Assembly: GCA_040385645.1 (NCBI GenBank)
Contig: JAZKGZ010000002.1
Location: 62,001 to 126,000 of the forward strand
DNA length: 64,000 bases
Reading direction: 5' to 3'
Source: JANXSS01 sp040385645
Lineage (GTDB): Bacteria > Pseudomonadota > Gammaproteobacteria > Burkholderiales > Burkholderiaceae_D
Below, piece after piece: positions 50,943 through 59,482 of the stretch; the stretch's first letter is position 1, and every line of letters starts with the position of its first letter. Under the pieces are notes generated by a model. It made no database searches, was not told where the DNA came from, and saw nothing but the letters and a program-made list of their open reading frames with translations. The translations under genes were made by a program, and so were the position numbers.

Positions 50943-51869
50943 GTGCAAGCCATCATATCGATCAAGAATCTCAGCAAGTCTTATGGTTCCGGGTTTCAGG
51001 CGCTGAAGAATGTCAATCTCGATATTCATCGCGGTGAAATTTTTGCCTTGCTAGGCCCTAACGGTGCCGGCAAGACTACCCTGATCAGCATCATCTGCGG
51101 CATCGTCAATCCGAGTTCCGGCACGGTGCTGGCCGATGGGCACGATGTGGTAACCGATTTTCGCGGGGCTCGGGCCAAAATCGGGCTGGTGCCGCAAGAA
51201 CTATCCACCGATGCGTTCGAAACCGTATTGGATACGGTAAATTTCAGTCGTGGATTATTCGGTAAGACGGCCAACTCTGCTTACATCGAGCAGGTGCTGC
51301 GTACCTTGTCGCTTTGGGAAAAACGCCACGCGACGATTCGTACCCTGTCCGGTGGCATGAAGCGCCGCGTCATGATTGCCAAGGCGCTGTCGCACGAGCC
51401 GCAGATTCTGTTTCTGGACGAGCCAACCGCCGGTGTCGATGTCGTTTTGCGGCGCGATATGTGGGAAATGGTCCGTAACTTGCGCCAGCGTGGGGTCACC
51501 ATCATCCTCACCACGCATTACATCGAAGAAGCCGAGGAAATGGCCGACCGTATCGGCATCATCAGCAATGGCGACATTATTCTGGTCGAAGAAAAAGCAC
51601 TGCTGATGGCCAAGCTCGGCAAAAAGCAATTACGGCTCCATTTGCAGCGACCGTTACAAACAATTCCGGAACAGCTTTCCGGGCACGATCTGGCATTGGC
51701 CGATGAGGGTAATGAGTTGGTGTACACCTTCGATGCCCAAGGCAAGGAAACGGGCATCGCCGATTTGCTTCGGCAACTGGCCGAGCACGGAATCGATTTT
51801 AAAGATCTACGTTCGAGCGAAAGTTCGCTCGAGGAAATATTTGTCAACCTGGTCGAGGCACCACGATGA
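50943..51869 (+). CDS. ABC-2 type exporter, ATP-binding subunit
   Basis: ATPase of a drug or lipid exporter, 308 aa. Walker A GPNGAGKTT, signature LSGGMKRRVMIAKAL, Walker B ILFLDEP and H-loop LTTHYIEEAEE place it in the DrrA/YadG group. The C-terminal 80 residues form the extension common to this group. The start is a GTG at 50943 preceded by GAGAAG. Its last codons overlap the start of the permease gene by four bases (ATGA), so both subunits are made together. Confidence 0.93.
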   Translation: MQAIISIKNLSKSYGSGFQALKNVNLDIHRGEIFALLGPNGAGKTTLISIICGIVNPSSGTVLADGHDVVTDFRGARAKIGLVPQELSTDAFETVLDTVNFSRGLFGKTANSAYIEQVLRTLSLWEKRHATIRTLSGGMKRRVMIAKALSHEPQILFLDEPTAGVDVVLRRDMWEMVRNLRQRGVTIILTTHYIEEAEEMADRIGIISNGDIILVEEKALLMAKLGKKQLRLHLQRPLQTIPEQLSGHDLALADEGNELVYTFDAQGKETGIADLLRQLAEHGIDFKDLRSSESSLEEIFVNLVEAPR

Positions 51870-52627
51870 ACATGCCGGCAATTCGTGCAATCTATCTGTT
51901 CGAAATGGCCCGTGCCTGGCGCACGCTCATGCAGAGCATCGCTTCGCCAGTCATCTCGACCTCGCTTTATTTCATCGTCTTCGGCTCGGCGATCGGAACG
52001 CGCATGGGGCAGATCGATGGCGTCAGCTACGGCGCTTTCATCATTCCCGGTTTGGTGATGTTGGCGATTTTGACTCAAAGCGTCTCCAATGCCTCGTTTG
52101 GCATTTACATGCCGCGCTTTGCCGGCACGATTTATGAAGTGCTGTCAGCGCCGATTTCGGTTGTCGAAATCGTGATCGGGTATGTCGGTGCGGCAGCGAC
52201 CAAATCGGTGATTTTAGGATTGATCATCTTGTTGACGGCGCGCCTTTTCGTCGATTTCGAAATTGCCCATCCGGTATGGATGCTGGCTTTTCTGGTGCTG
52301 ACCGCAATAACTTTCAGCTTGTTTGGTTTCATCATCGGCATCTGGGCGGACGGCTTCGAAAAATTGCAGGTTATCCCATCGCTGTTGATCACCCCGTTGA
52401 CGTTTTTAGGTGGAAGTTTTTACTCGATCAATATGTTGCCGCCGTTCTGGCAGAAAGTGACATTGTTTAACCCGCTGGTATATCTGATCAGTGGATTTCG
52501 CTGGAGTTTCTACGGTGTGGCCGATGTCAGCGTCGCGTTGAGCCTTGGTGCGACGCTAGGCTTCCTGCTGTTATGTTTCGTGACCATCTGGTGGATATTT
52601 CGTACCGGATACCGCTTAAAGGCTTAG
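51866..52627 (+). CDS. ABC-2 type exporter, permease subunit
   Basis: 253-aa permease with six transmembrane helices and the ABC-2 signature region (LITPLTFLGGSFYSINMLPP, then LFNPLVYLISGFRWSFYGV). Coupled to the ATPase gene by an ATGA overlap; a YadG/YadH-like pair whose cargo is unknown. The start codon overlap fixes the N-terminus as MNMPAIRAIYLFEMARAWR. Confidence 0.92.
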   Translation: MNMPAIRAIYLFEMARAWRTLMQSIASPVISTSLYFIVFGSAIGTRMGQIDGVSYGAFIIPGLVMLAILTQSVSNASFGIYMPRFAGTIYEVLSAPISVVEIVIGYVGAAATKSVILGLIILLTARLFVDFEIAHPVWMLAFLVLTAITFSLFGFIIGIWADGFEKLQVIPSLLITPLTFLGGSFYSINMLPPFWQKVTLFNPLVYLISGFRWSFYGVADVSVALSLGATLGFLLLCFVTIWWIFRTGYRLKA

Positions 52628-52662
52628 CACCTTCAAGCGGTTGCCGACACAGCGTTTTGCTT

Positions 52663-53799
52663 TCAAGACATCTCGTTCATCGCCGGGTAATCGATATAGC
52701 CGGCCTCTCCAGGCGTATAAAAAGTTTTTGGGTTAGGTGTATTGAGCGGGGCATCGAGCCGCAGGCGTTCTACCAGGTCGGGGTTGGCAATGAAGAGTCG
52801 CCCGAACGCCACAGCGTCGGCCCGGCTCGATTCCACGGCATCGATCGCCATGGCACGGTCATAGCCGTTGTTGGCAATATAAGTGCCTTTAAAGGTTCGA
52901 CGTGCCCAAGCATAGTCGAAACCCGGTACGTCCCGCGAGCCACCTGTAGCGCCCTCGATAAAGTGAATGAAAGCGATGCCTCGCTCGTTCAATTGCTCCA
53001 CCAAGTGGCCAAACACGGATTGCGGAGCGCTATCCGATATGTCATTGAACGGCGTAACCGGCGACAGGCGAATGCCGACTTTGCCCGCGCCGATTTCGGC
53101 GACGACTGCATCGACGACTTCCAGAGCGAAGCGGCATCGATTTTCGATCGATCCGCCATAGCCATCGGTGCGAAGATTAGTGCTGTCGCGTAAGAACTGA
53201 TCGATCAGGTAGCCATTTGCACCGTGGATTTCGACGCCGTCGAATCCCGCCCGCATGGCGTTTGCCGCACCTTGGCGATATTCATCGACGACCTGTTTTA
53301 TTTCCTGCGTCTCCAGTGGACGCGGTGCCGGCAAACTTACCTTACCGGCATGTGTATGCGCCGTAGCATCCGGCTGCACGGCGGACGGCGCAATTGGTTG
53401 CAGGCCGCCAGTGAGATCGGGGTGCGTGACGCGCCCGACATGCCAGATCTGGGCCACGATTTTGCCACCGGCTTCGTGCACTGCGGATGTGATCGTCTGC
53501 CATCCCCTTACCTGCTCGTCGGAGTAAATGCCCGGTGTGGCCAAATATCCCTTACCAACGATCGAGACCTGCGTGCCTTCGCTGATGATCATGCCGGCAG
53601 CACTGCGTTGCCGATAATATTCGACGTTCATCGGACTCCCTGGTACGTCGCCCTGCGCTTCGTCGGCCCGACTACGCGTTAAGGGTGCCATGATGATGCG
53701 ATTGGCAACATCGATATCACCGATGCGGGTTGGACGGAACAATGTCGGTAAATCGTTTTCGGTAAAGAGAGAATCAAGGTGTGCTGATGGATTATTCAT
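52663..53799 (-). CDS. Old yellow enzyme family ene-reductase (NemA-like)
   Basis: FMN-dependent alkene reductase of 378 aa, reducing activated C=C bonds or nitro compounds using NAD(P)H. Catalytic His/Asn pair is in EIHGANGYLIDQF; substrate Tyr region is in DGYGGSIENRCRF; phosphate-binding residues follow in FGRLFIANPDLVERL. N-terminal MAPLTRSRA and C-terminal YPAMN fit the NemA subgroup. It stands alone and converges on the exporter operon. Confidence 0.93.
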   Translation of the reverse strand: MNNPSAHLDSLFTENDLPTLFRPTRIGDIDVANRIIMAPLTRSRADEAQGDVPGSPMNVEYYRQRSAAGMIISEGTQVSIVGKGYLATPGIYSDEQVRGWQTITSAVHEAGGKIVAQIWHVGRVTHPDLTGGLQPIAPSAVQPDATAHTHAGKVSLPAPRPLETQEIKQVVDEYRQGAANAMRAGFDGVEIHGANGYLIDQFLRDSTNLRTDGYGGSIENRCRFALEVVDAVVAEIGAGKVGIRLSPVTPFNDISDSAPQSVFGHLVEQLNERGIAFIHFIEGATGGSRDVPGFDYAWARRTFKGTYIANNGYDRAMAIDAVESSRADAVAFGRLFIANPDLVERLRLDAPLNTPNPKTFYTPGEAGYIDYPAMNEMS

Positions 53800-54114
53800 T
53801 TGTGGGTCTGGCTAAAAATGTCGGTTAGGAAATTCGGATCGGAAAATTTGGACTTGCCCCTATCTTGCCGCAATCGGCATTGATGCGTTGAAAGCAGTAA
53901 TTGATGTTGCCTCGGCTCTAACTAAATTTCAAAATTTTCTTACCGTTAGTTAAAAACTGTTGTCGAGATTTTTTACAGTTCAACATTTGCAAATAGTCGT
54001 CGAAAAATTTTGATTAATATAATCAAGTAGTTGTAAAAAAATGAGAATTTGGCACGCCAGTTGCTTATGTGGTGACATACCCGATGTGGGTCCTCACCAG
54101 CTTATGGAGTTTTT
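53800..54114. other. AT-rich regulatory region of the PEP-CTERM gene
   Basis: 315 bases without a gene. It contains two inverted repeats: AACTGT (53955-53960) with ACAGTT (53975-53980), and TGATTA-ATA-TAATCA (54011-54025), both upstream of the sigma54-type promoter. They are candidate activator sites. The ene-reductase promoter must also lie here. Confidence 0.6.
54050..54065 (+). promoter_or_regulatory. Sigma54 (RpoN) -24/-12 promoter
   Basis: TGGCAC-GCCAG-TTGCT matches the sigma54 consensus TGGCAC-N5-TTGC(A/T) in every defined position, with correct spacing of GG (54051) and GC (54063). The coding start lies 50 bases downstream. PEP-CTERM genes are commonly under RpoN control with the PrsR activator, which supports the call. 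Confidence 0.75.
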
Positions 54115-55032
54115 ATGAAAATCAGCACCATCCGTTCAGCAGTTGCAGCAGTCGTTCTGACCCTCGGCGCAGCCGGCGCAGCTAATGCGTTCGTCATCAC
54201 CGCAGGCGAGTACAAATTCACGATCGACAATTTCGATTCAGGCACTACCGGTTACGGCAACTCCGAAGGTCTGAAGTGCACCACCGCAGCAGCTTGCGAT
54301 AGCGCCGCTGCAGCACCAGCACCAGGCAGCTTCGGTTCGGTCAATACTTCAGCCGACACCATGGGCATTTTCTCGGTCGCCCGCATCACCAACTCCCTGA
54401 CTGGTGCTACCGTATTCCAGGCTGGCGGCGTTGACGGTTTCCTGACTGGCATCTTCGGCAACCTTGTCGACACCAATGTCTCAGTCGTTCGCGACACGCT
54501 GCGTCCAGGCTCACCACTGACCACGATCGCCAATGCTGTCGGCGGTACGTTTACTGTGTATCAGAACCCAACCGACTACAACCCAACCCTGCGCCCTGAC
54601 GTCGTTGCTGGCGTGAAAGATTTGAACGCCGACTTGTACCCAGGCATCAGCGGTAGCACACCTTACCTTTCCGGTGTGTTCGTTCCAGGCGTGGTCGAAG
54701 GTGATACTACAACGACTTACCAATCGGTTTTTGCAAACACCGGTTTTGCAGGCGTCGGTAGCGGTTTCATCGATTTGACAGGCGGCACAGCGTTCGATCT
54801 GTTCAACACTTCATCGATCGCCGACACCAATGGCGTTGGCCGGGATTTGTTTTTGACCACGACATTTGACGACGTCGACGGTGCCGCTGCACGTAACGGC
54901 TTTACCGTGACGTCGGGCGGTCAAGTCAAGGGTGCTGCAGAAGTGCCAGAGCCAGGTTCATTGGCACTGTTGGCAATGGGTGGTTTGGTTGCCGGTTTCG
55001 CTGCACGTCGTCGTAAAGCTGCTGCTAAGTAA
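54115..55032 (+). CDS. PEP-CTERM sorting-domain surface protein
   Basis: 305-aa secreted protein with a signal peptide (residues 1-25, ending AANAF) and a C-terminal sorting domain: VPEPGSLALLAMGGLVAGF followed by the basic tail ARRRKAAAK. Exosortase cleaves such tails so the protein reaches the cell surface or extracellular matrix. The body is rich in Gly, Thr, Asp and Ala without catalytic motifs, and has one pair of Cys (CTTAAACD). The gene is monocistronic, with a sigma54 promoter upstream and a strong terminator downstream. No exosortase gene lies in the window, so it must be elsewhere. Confidence 0.93.
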   Translation: MKISTIRSAVAAVVLTLGAAGAANAFVITAGEYKFTIDNFDSGTTGYGNSEGLKCTTAAACDSAAAAPAPGSFGSVNTSADTMGIFSVARITNSLTGATVFQAGGVDGFLTGIFGNLVDTNVSVVRDTLRPGSPLTTIANAVGGTFTVYQNPTDYNPTLRPDVVAGVKDLNADLYPGISGSTPYLSGVFVPGVVEGDTTTTYQSVFANTGFAGVGSGFIDLTGGTAFDLFNTSSIADTNGVGRDLFLTTTFDDVDGAAARNGFTVTSGGQVKGAAEVPEPGSLALLAMGGLVAGFAARRRKAAAK

Positions 55033-55106
55033 TTTTATGCTGGAGCCGATGATTTGGCGGTAGTCAGTCAGATATCGGTTTCCTCCATATACGCAATACG
55101 CATGGA

Positions 55107-55140
55107 AAAAAACCGCCTTGGGTAACCTAGGCGGTTTTTT
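55107..55140 (+). terminator. Terminator after the PEP-CTERM gene
   Basis: Stem AAACCGCCT with AGGCGGTTT around a ten-base loop, followed by a run of T. It can also serve the convergent SDR gene because the other strand has A-rich then T-rich flanks. Confidence 0.8.
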
Positions 55141-55167
55141 GTTTTGGACCAGATTTAATTAATCGGC

Positions 55168-56067
55168 TCAGTGTAAGGTGTGTAGCTTTCCTCCGTACAC
55201 CTGTCCGCCTGCACCCGAATGATAGAGCGTGCCTTCCGGCTTGCGTGGTGCTTCGTCATACTGCTGGCGATTTATCTGCTGCGCCTCCAGTTTTTTACTC
55301 AACCCTGGTACTAATGCATGCATTTTGGTATCCACTTTTGCTACCGTACCGACCTTCACATTGCCACTATGGCGAACTGCCGCATTTAGGATTGCATCCG
55401 CAACCCGGTAAGGATCGATCTGTGGTGTTACCAGTTTCGGCTCTTTATTCATGTAATTACGCGCGTGCTGCGGCAAAGGTGTATTTACAGCTGTCGGCTG
55501 AATCAGCGTGATGGCGACAGGTGCTTTATCAACCTCTTCTATTTCTACGCGCAACGCTTCGGTAAATCCTTTCACGGCATGTTTCGTTGCGCTGTACATT
55601 CCTTGTAATGGCAACACAGCTTCAGACGCTTCGCTGCCTACATTAATCAAAGCGCCACCTTTGGTTTTTAGGTGCGACAGGGCAACCAACGATCCATTTA
55701 CCAGACCCCAGAAATTCACATCGAACAGGCGCCGGCTATCGGCATCCGATACTTCGTCGAGCCGTCCGTAAATCGATGTGCCAGCATCGTTTATCCAAGT
55801 ATCTATACGCCCGAAATGCTCCACTGCTTTTTGCGCCACGTTCTGGACTTGTGACAAATCGGATACATCGGCGGCAACATAAATCGCGTTGCCTCCGCCG
55901 GCATTGATCTCTTCTGTAATTTTTGCCAGCGCTTCGGTACTTCGCGCAACCAACACCAGTTTTGCGCCTAGTTGCGCTGCTGCATCTGCTGTCGCCAAGC
56001 CGATGCCACTAGTAGCACCGGTCAAGACGATGACTTGTCTTTTGAGCGGTTTAAGTTTGACCGGCAT
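55168..56067 (-). CDS. Short-chain dehydrogenase/reductase
   Basis: 299-aa NAD(P)-dependent oxidoreductase of the classical SDR family. Cofactor motif TGATSGIGLATA, NDAG near residue 90, catalytic Ser in NVGSEASE, and active-site YSATKHAVKG (Y-x-x-x-K) are all intact. The C-terminal extension (TVAKVDTKMHALVPGLSKKL, then a Gly/Tyr-rich tail) matches a betaproteobacterial subgroup of unknown substrate. ATG at 56067. Confidence 0.9.
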   Translation of the reverse strand: MPVKLKPLKRQVIVLTGATSGIGLATADAAAQLGAKLVLVARSTEALAKITEEINAGGGNAIYVAADVSDLSQVQNVAQKAVEHFGRIDTWINDAGTSIYGRLDEVSDADSRRLFDVNFWGLVNGSLVALSHLKTKGGALINVGSEASEAVLPLQGMYSATKHAVKGFTEALRVEIEEVDKAPVAITLIQPTAVNTPLPQHARNYMNKEPKLVTPQIDPYRVADAILNAAVRHSGNVKVGTVAKVDTKMHALVPGLSKKLEAQQINRQQYDEAPRKPEGTLYHSGAGGQVYGGKLHTLH

Positions 56068-56316
56068 GCATTTCCTTTATAACAAGTGAATCGGATTTTG
56101 AAAGACACCGATTTCTGCGTAAAAGTTCGTTTTTTTAACCGTTTGTAACCGGCGACCGCATCAGACGTTTGCTTTCGCCCAAAAACAACGATCAAAGAAA
56201 TAAAAGCTTGTCGTAGCTAAATCAGCGCATACCACTATCGAAACAGCTAATGAAACGTGCGGTGAATGCGTAGGCTGAAATTTTGTTCAGCCTCCTAAGC
56301 ATGCGACATCGAATGA

Positions 56317-56904
56317 CTAGGCAGGTGGCAAAAAACCATTGACGCGTTTACTCAAGTCATCGCAAACACGGCGTGCTGCATCCATACTCATCCCCGCAAC
56401 TTCAATGTGGTCATGGCTACCGTAGAGAACGAAAGGTGATGTCTGCAATATGCCAGATGCGGAACTGGCGTCTTTTGCAGGCAAACGATTTTTGAAGTGC
56501 GTGACTTCTTTATACAAGCCATCAATCAACTGAGCGTTGAAAATAGCGAGGGGCGGTAGCTCGCTCGATTCTTCTCGGGGTGCAGAAAACAGCGCATCTC
56601 GGGCAATGCGCAATTTCCCGAGCTGCTGTTCAACATCTTGATGTAATTGAACTAACTGCGTAGCGCCGACGGCGGGTGGTGTGGATGAGATTACGACTAC
56701 GTCATTTTCCGCTATGTATTTAGTTGCGGGACGACTTCTCTTCAAAGGCGAAAGATTGCCACCGAACGGATCGATTGCTGGCAAGCTGGATTTCTTTCCA
56801 GAGGGTAATGTGTTGCTGTTGGTAGATGTTGCGACAGTTTGATCATCGTTTTGCGCTGCTGCTGTATTCGTTGAAGCGAGGTTGTTATTGAATTGGGGTC
56901 TCAT
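56317..56904 (-). CDS. Hypothetical protein with effector-like N-terminus
   Basis: 195 aa, no family recognised. The first 60 residues are rich in Asn, Thr, Ser and Ala with no signal peptide (MRPQFNNNLASTNTAAAQ), followed by a helical region (QLVQLHQDVEQQLGKLRIAR) and a structured C-terminus (LYGSHDHIEVAGMSMDAARR). The N-terminal composition resembles type III effectors and the other two such proteins of the window. The start ATG at 56904 has AGGA eight bases upstream. Isolated gene with AT-rich flanks. Confidence 0.6.
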   Translation of the reverse strand: MRPQFNNNLASTNTAAAQNDDQTVATSTNSNTLPSGKKSSLPAIDPFGGNLSPLKRSRPATKYIAENDVVVISSTPPAVGATQLVQLHQDVEQQLGKLRIARDALFSAPREESSELPPLAIFNAQLIDGLYKEVTHFKNRLPAKDASSASGILQTSPFVLYGSHDHIEVAGMSMDAARRVCDDLSKRVNGFLPPA

Positions 56905-57030
56905 TCATTTTTCCTATAATTTTGTATGGCGATATTTTTGTCGGGTCAAACCGAACCGGATTATCCTGGAAAAAATAGTATTTTTGCAACTGCTACCGAA
57001 TCTGCGAGCGATTTTTTCTTAGAACAACTT

Positions 57031-58668
57031 TCATTCCTGAAGTCGTGCGTGCAAAATTTTAGCGGCGTTTTCGCTAAGTACTAGAATCAGTTTCAGGCTG
57101 GCCCGGGTCATGCCGACAAAGAGTTTGCGAAAAGTTCGCTCGTCGAATTCTTCAAAATCGATTTCCGTGAATATGACGGCCGGTGCCGCCTGGCCTTTAA
57201 AACGATAGATCGATTCGGCTAGTAAATCGCCGGTGCGAAACATTGGTTTGCCGAACAGATCGTAACTACCTGTGAAAGAATGCAGCGTGTGTTTGCCCAA
57301 GACATCCAGGTTCAGCAACGTCGACTTTTCTCGTCCGCGAAACGACAGTATGGCGATATCGTTGCGGCTGAAGCCGGCACCTAGGCATTGTGTGATGGCT
57401 TGTTTGGTTTTTTCCAGCATGGCATCGGCGGCACCTGCCGGATAAGTCAGCATTTCTACCTCTTCACCCAGGAACGGGCTGGCGGCTTCGATCGGCTGCG
57501 CCGGCTGGCCCAGGCGTACTAACATATCGACGATCTGACGCGGGCTACGGTAATTTGTCAGGGCATTTAACGTAACCCAACCGGCCATTCGCAACGGTGC
57601 CTGACCGTAGAGATTTTGCATCGGGTCTTCGAGCCAAATTGCACGACCTTCCGGGCGCAACAGTCGCAGTACAACGTCTTTCCAGCTTTCGGTAAAATCC
57701 TGGCCCTCGTCGACGATGACGACATCGTATTGCCAGTGTGTCGGTATCTCAGCGTGTCCGAGTAAATTTTCCAAGGCTTGCCACACACCTGGGGAGTGAT
57801 AATCGGGAAGAGTACCGTGCTCGCGCGCGAAGCTGTCGCACAGCACATGAAATGTCGCTACCCGTCCGCCTTCGGGTACTAATTGTTGAAAGTGATCGGC
57901 GAGCGGCCGGTTGTAACAGACGTACAACGGCAGCTTGCCTTGATCAAGTGCTGCTTGAAACTCGGCCAGGGCAAGCTGCGTTTTGCCGCTGCCCGCAGTG
58001 CCGACCACTCGTAGCCGGTAAGGAGAAAAGTCGAGTTGGCGCGCCCAGGTAGCGAGTCCTCCGGATAAGCGCGTAACCAGTGCCGTCGCCTGGCCGATCA
58101 TTGCACTTGGGTCGGGCTTGAGATTAAGCGTATCGCTAAAAAAACGTGACACCGTTTTGTAATCGGCTGTCATTGGCGTCAACGGCAGGATTTTGGTGAT
58201 CGCTTGTAACAAATGATCACGTTTAGCGGCATCGACGATGCGGCTTTGATCGATGCCCGCCGTAGCAAGGTTTTCCACACGATAGTCGGGACAATAAAGC
58301 AGATAATCGATCGATAATGTGGCACCACTACGCTCAAACCGGGCGCGCAGTTGGGCGATGGTGCGCAGTATCTCGGTGCGGACATTGCGATGCCGGCCAT
58401 TGTAATTTTTGATTAGACCGTCAGCCGTTTCTTGCAGAAAGCCGGTTTTTTGCTCGACCAGTAAGACCCTGCCGTTGGGCGCGATGATGATGAAATCAAT
58501 CTGGTCGTAGGCTGCGAACCCATGCTCGATTCGCGTCCAATGTACCCCGTGCAAAACGCGGTATGCGTCGGGCAAAGCATGCTCGAGCAGAGTCAGGGTT
58601 TCGATTTCTCGCAGCGCCGCACCGCTCACGGCAACTTCACGCCAGCCAGACGGATTTATGTGTGCCAT
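57031..58668 (-). CDS. NERD nuclease-domain / superfamily 1 helicase
   Basis: 545 aa. The N-terminal 170 residues resemble a NERD (nuclease-related) domain, with acidic and lysine residues of a PD-(D/E)xK-type site in DQIDFIIIAPNGRVLLVEQK. The rest is a UvrD/Rep-like helicase: Walker A GTAGSGKTQ, motif II VDEGQDF, motif III-like VLRLLRPEG, and the C-terminal FKGQAAPAVIFTEIDF and FVGMTRAS of motifs V-VI. It likely processes DNA ends or repair intermediates; a defence role is possible. No partner genes next to it. ATG at 58668. Confidence 0.85.
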   Translation of the reverse strand: MAHINPSGWREVAVSGAALREIETLTLLEHALPDAYRVLHGVHWTRIEHGFAAYDQIDFIIIAPNGRVLLVEQKTGFLQETADGLIKNYNGRHRNVRTEILRTIAQLRARFERSGATLSIDYLLYCPDYRVENLATAGIDQSRIVDAAKRDHLLQAITKILPLTPMTADYKTVSRFFSDTLNLKPDPSAMIGQATALVTRLSGGLATWARQLDFSPYRLRVVGTAGSGKTQLALAEFQAALDQGKLPLYVCYNRPLADHFQQLVPEGGRVATFHVLCDSFAREHGTLPDYHSPGVWQALENLLGHAEIPTHWQYDVVIVDEGQDFTESWKDVVLRLLRPEGRAIWLEDPMQNLYGQAPLRMAGWVTLNALTNYRSPRQIVDMLVRLGQPAQPIEAASPFLGEEVEMLTYPAGAADAMLEKTKQAITQCLGAGFSRNDIAILSFRGREKSTLLNLDVLGKHTLHSFTGSYDLFGKPMFRTGDLLAESIYRFKGQAAPAVIFTEIDFEEFDERTFRKLFVGMTRASLKLILVLSENAAKILHARLQE

Positions 58669-58847
58669 GGCAGTGTGCGTTTTAAATATGAAGAATGCAT
58701 GAGATTGACGATCGTTTCAAAAGGTTACAGATTGACTAGATATCCTACGAAACATTCAGAAAAATTCCGACAGCGATATTTATGCGTCGGCGTAAAGTTC
58801 ATGGCACGCCATTTGGCACGAAATCAATTTTTCAGGAGAACACGAAA

Positions 58848-59351
58848 ATGAAATCACTGAGCCAATATAAATATTCGGTTGCCGCAATCGCGATTATCGC
58901 TGCCTCTGCCTCCTTTGCCCAAAGTATGTCGGGCTCGGCGACGATGCCATCGACCTCCGCACCCAGCACCAATACGACTGCACCTTCAGTAACGCTACCG
59001 TCAGCAACGACCGGCACATCAATGCAAGGTAATACAGTGTCGTCACCTTCCGCAATGGAGCCGGCAGGCACCGTCTACAATTCGCCCTCAACTAACTCAT
59101 CGAGCGGATCGATGTCTTCGACACCTAGCGCTTCAACTTCGGGCGCTTCGTCTTCAGGTTCGTCCATGAGCGGCACGTCGATGTCGGATATGGCATCAAG
59201 TTCGGGTAGTTCAGGTACGGCTGGGAATTACGGTTCAGGTGCGGCGAGCAGGGCTTATGTGGAATCGAGCCCTTTGCTGAATCCTAACAATCCACATGTT
59301 GCACCGCAAATCGGTGCGCAAAACTTCAATCTGTATAGTGGCGGTAACTGA
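58848..59351 (+). CDS. Secreted Ser/Thr-rich low-complexity protein
   Basis: 167 aa from ATG 58848, with AGGAG at the right distance upstream; the frame to 58782 is not needed. Signal peptide: YSVAAIAIIAASASFAQS. The mature part is dominated by Ser, Thr, Gly, Ala and Met (GSSMSGTSMSDMASSSGSSG), without Cys, and ends with a short ordered tail (SSPLLNPNNPHVAPQIGAQN). It is probably periplasmic or extracellular; function cannot be told. A strong terminator follows. Confidence 0.7.
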   Translation: MKSLSQYKYSVAAIAIIAASASFAQSMSGSATMPSTSAPSTNTTAPSVTLPSATTGTSMQGNTVSSPSAMEPAGTVYNSPSTNSSSGSMSSTPSASTSGASSSGSSMSGTSMSDMASSSGSSGTAGNYGSGAASRAYVESSPLLNPNNPHVAPQIGAQNFNLYSGGN

Positions 59352-59428
59352 CTTACATTCTGCAGTGAGTCGGTACCGATGACTCACAATTAATTACACA
59401 TTCTCATCGCCAAAAAACGGCGCAATTC

Positions 59429-59463
59429 GGCTTTCAATGCTTGTCATTGCAAGCCGTTTTTTT
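59429..59463 (+). terminator. Terminator after the Ser-rich protein gene
   Basis: GGCTT-t-CAATG pairs with CATTG-c-AAGCC around a CTTGT loop (59429-59455), followed by G and seven T. It lies just before the convergent PBP1A gene. Confidence 0.8.
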
Positions 59464-59482
59464 CACCATATTGCCGTGCCGT

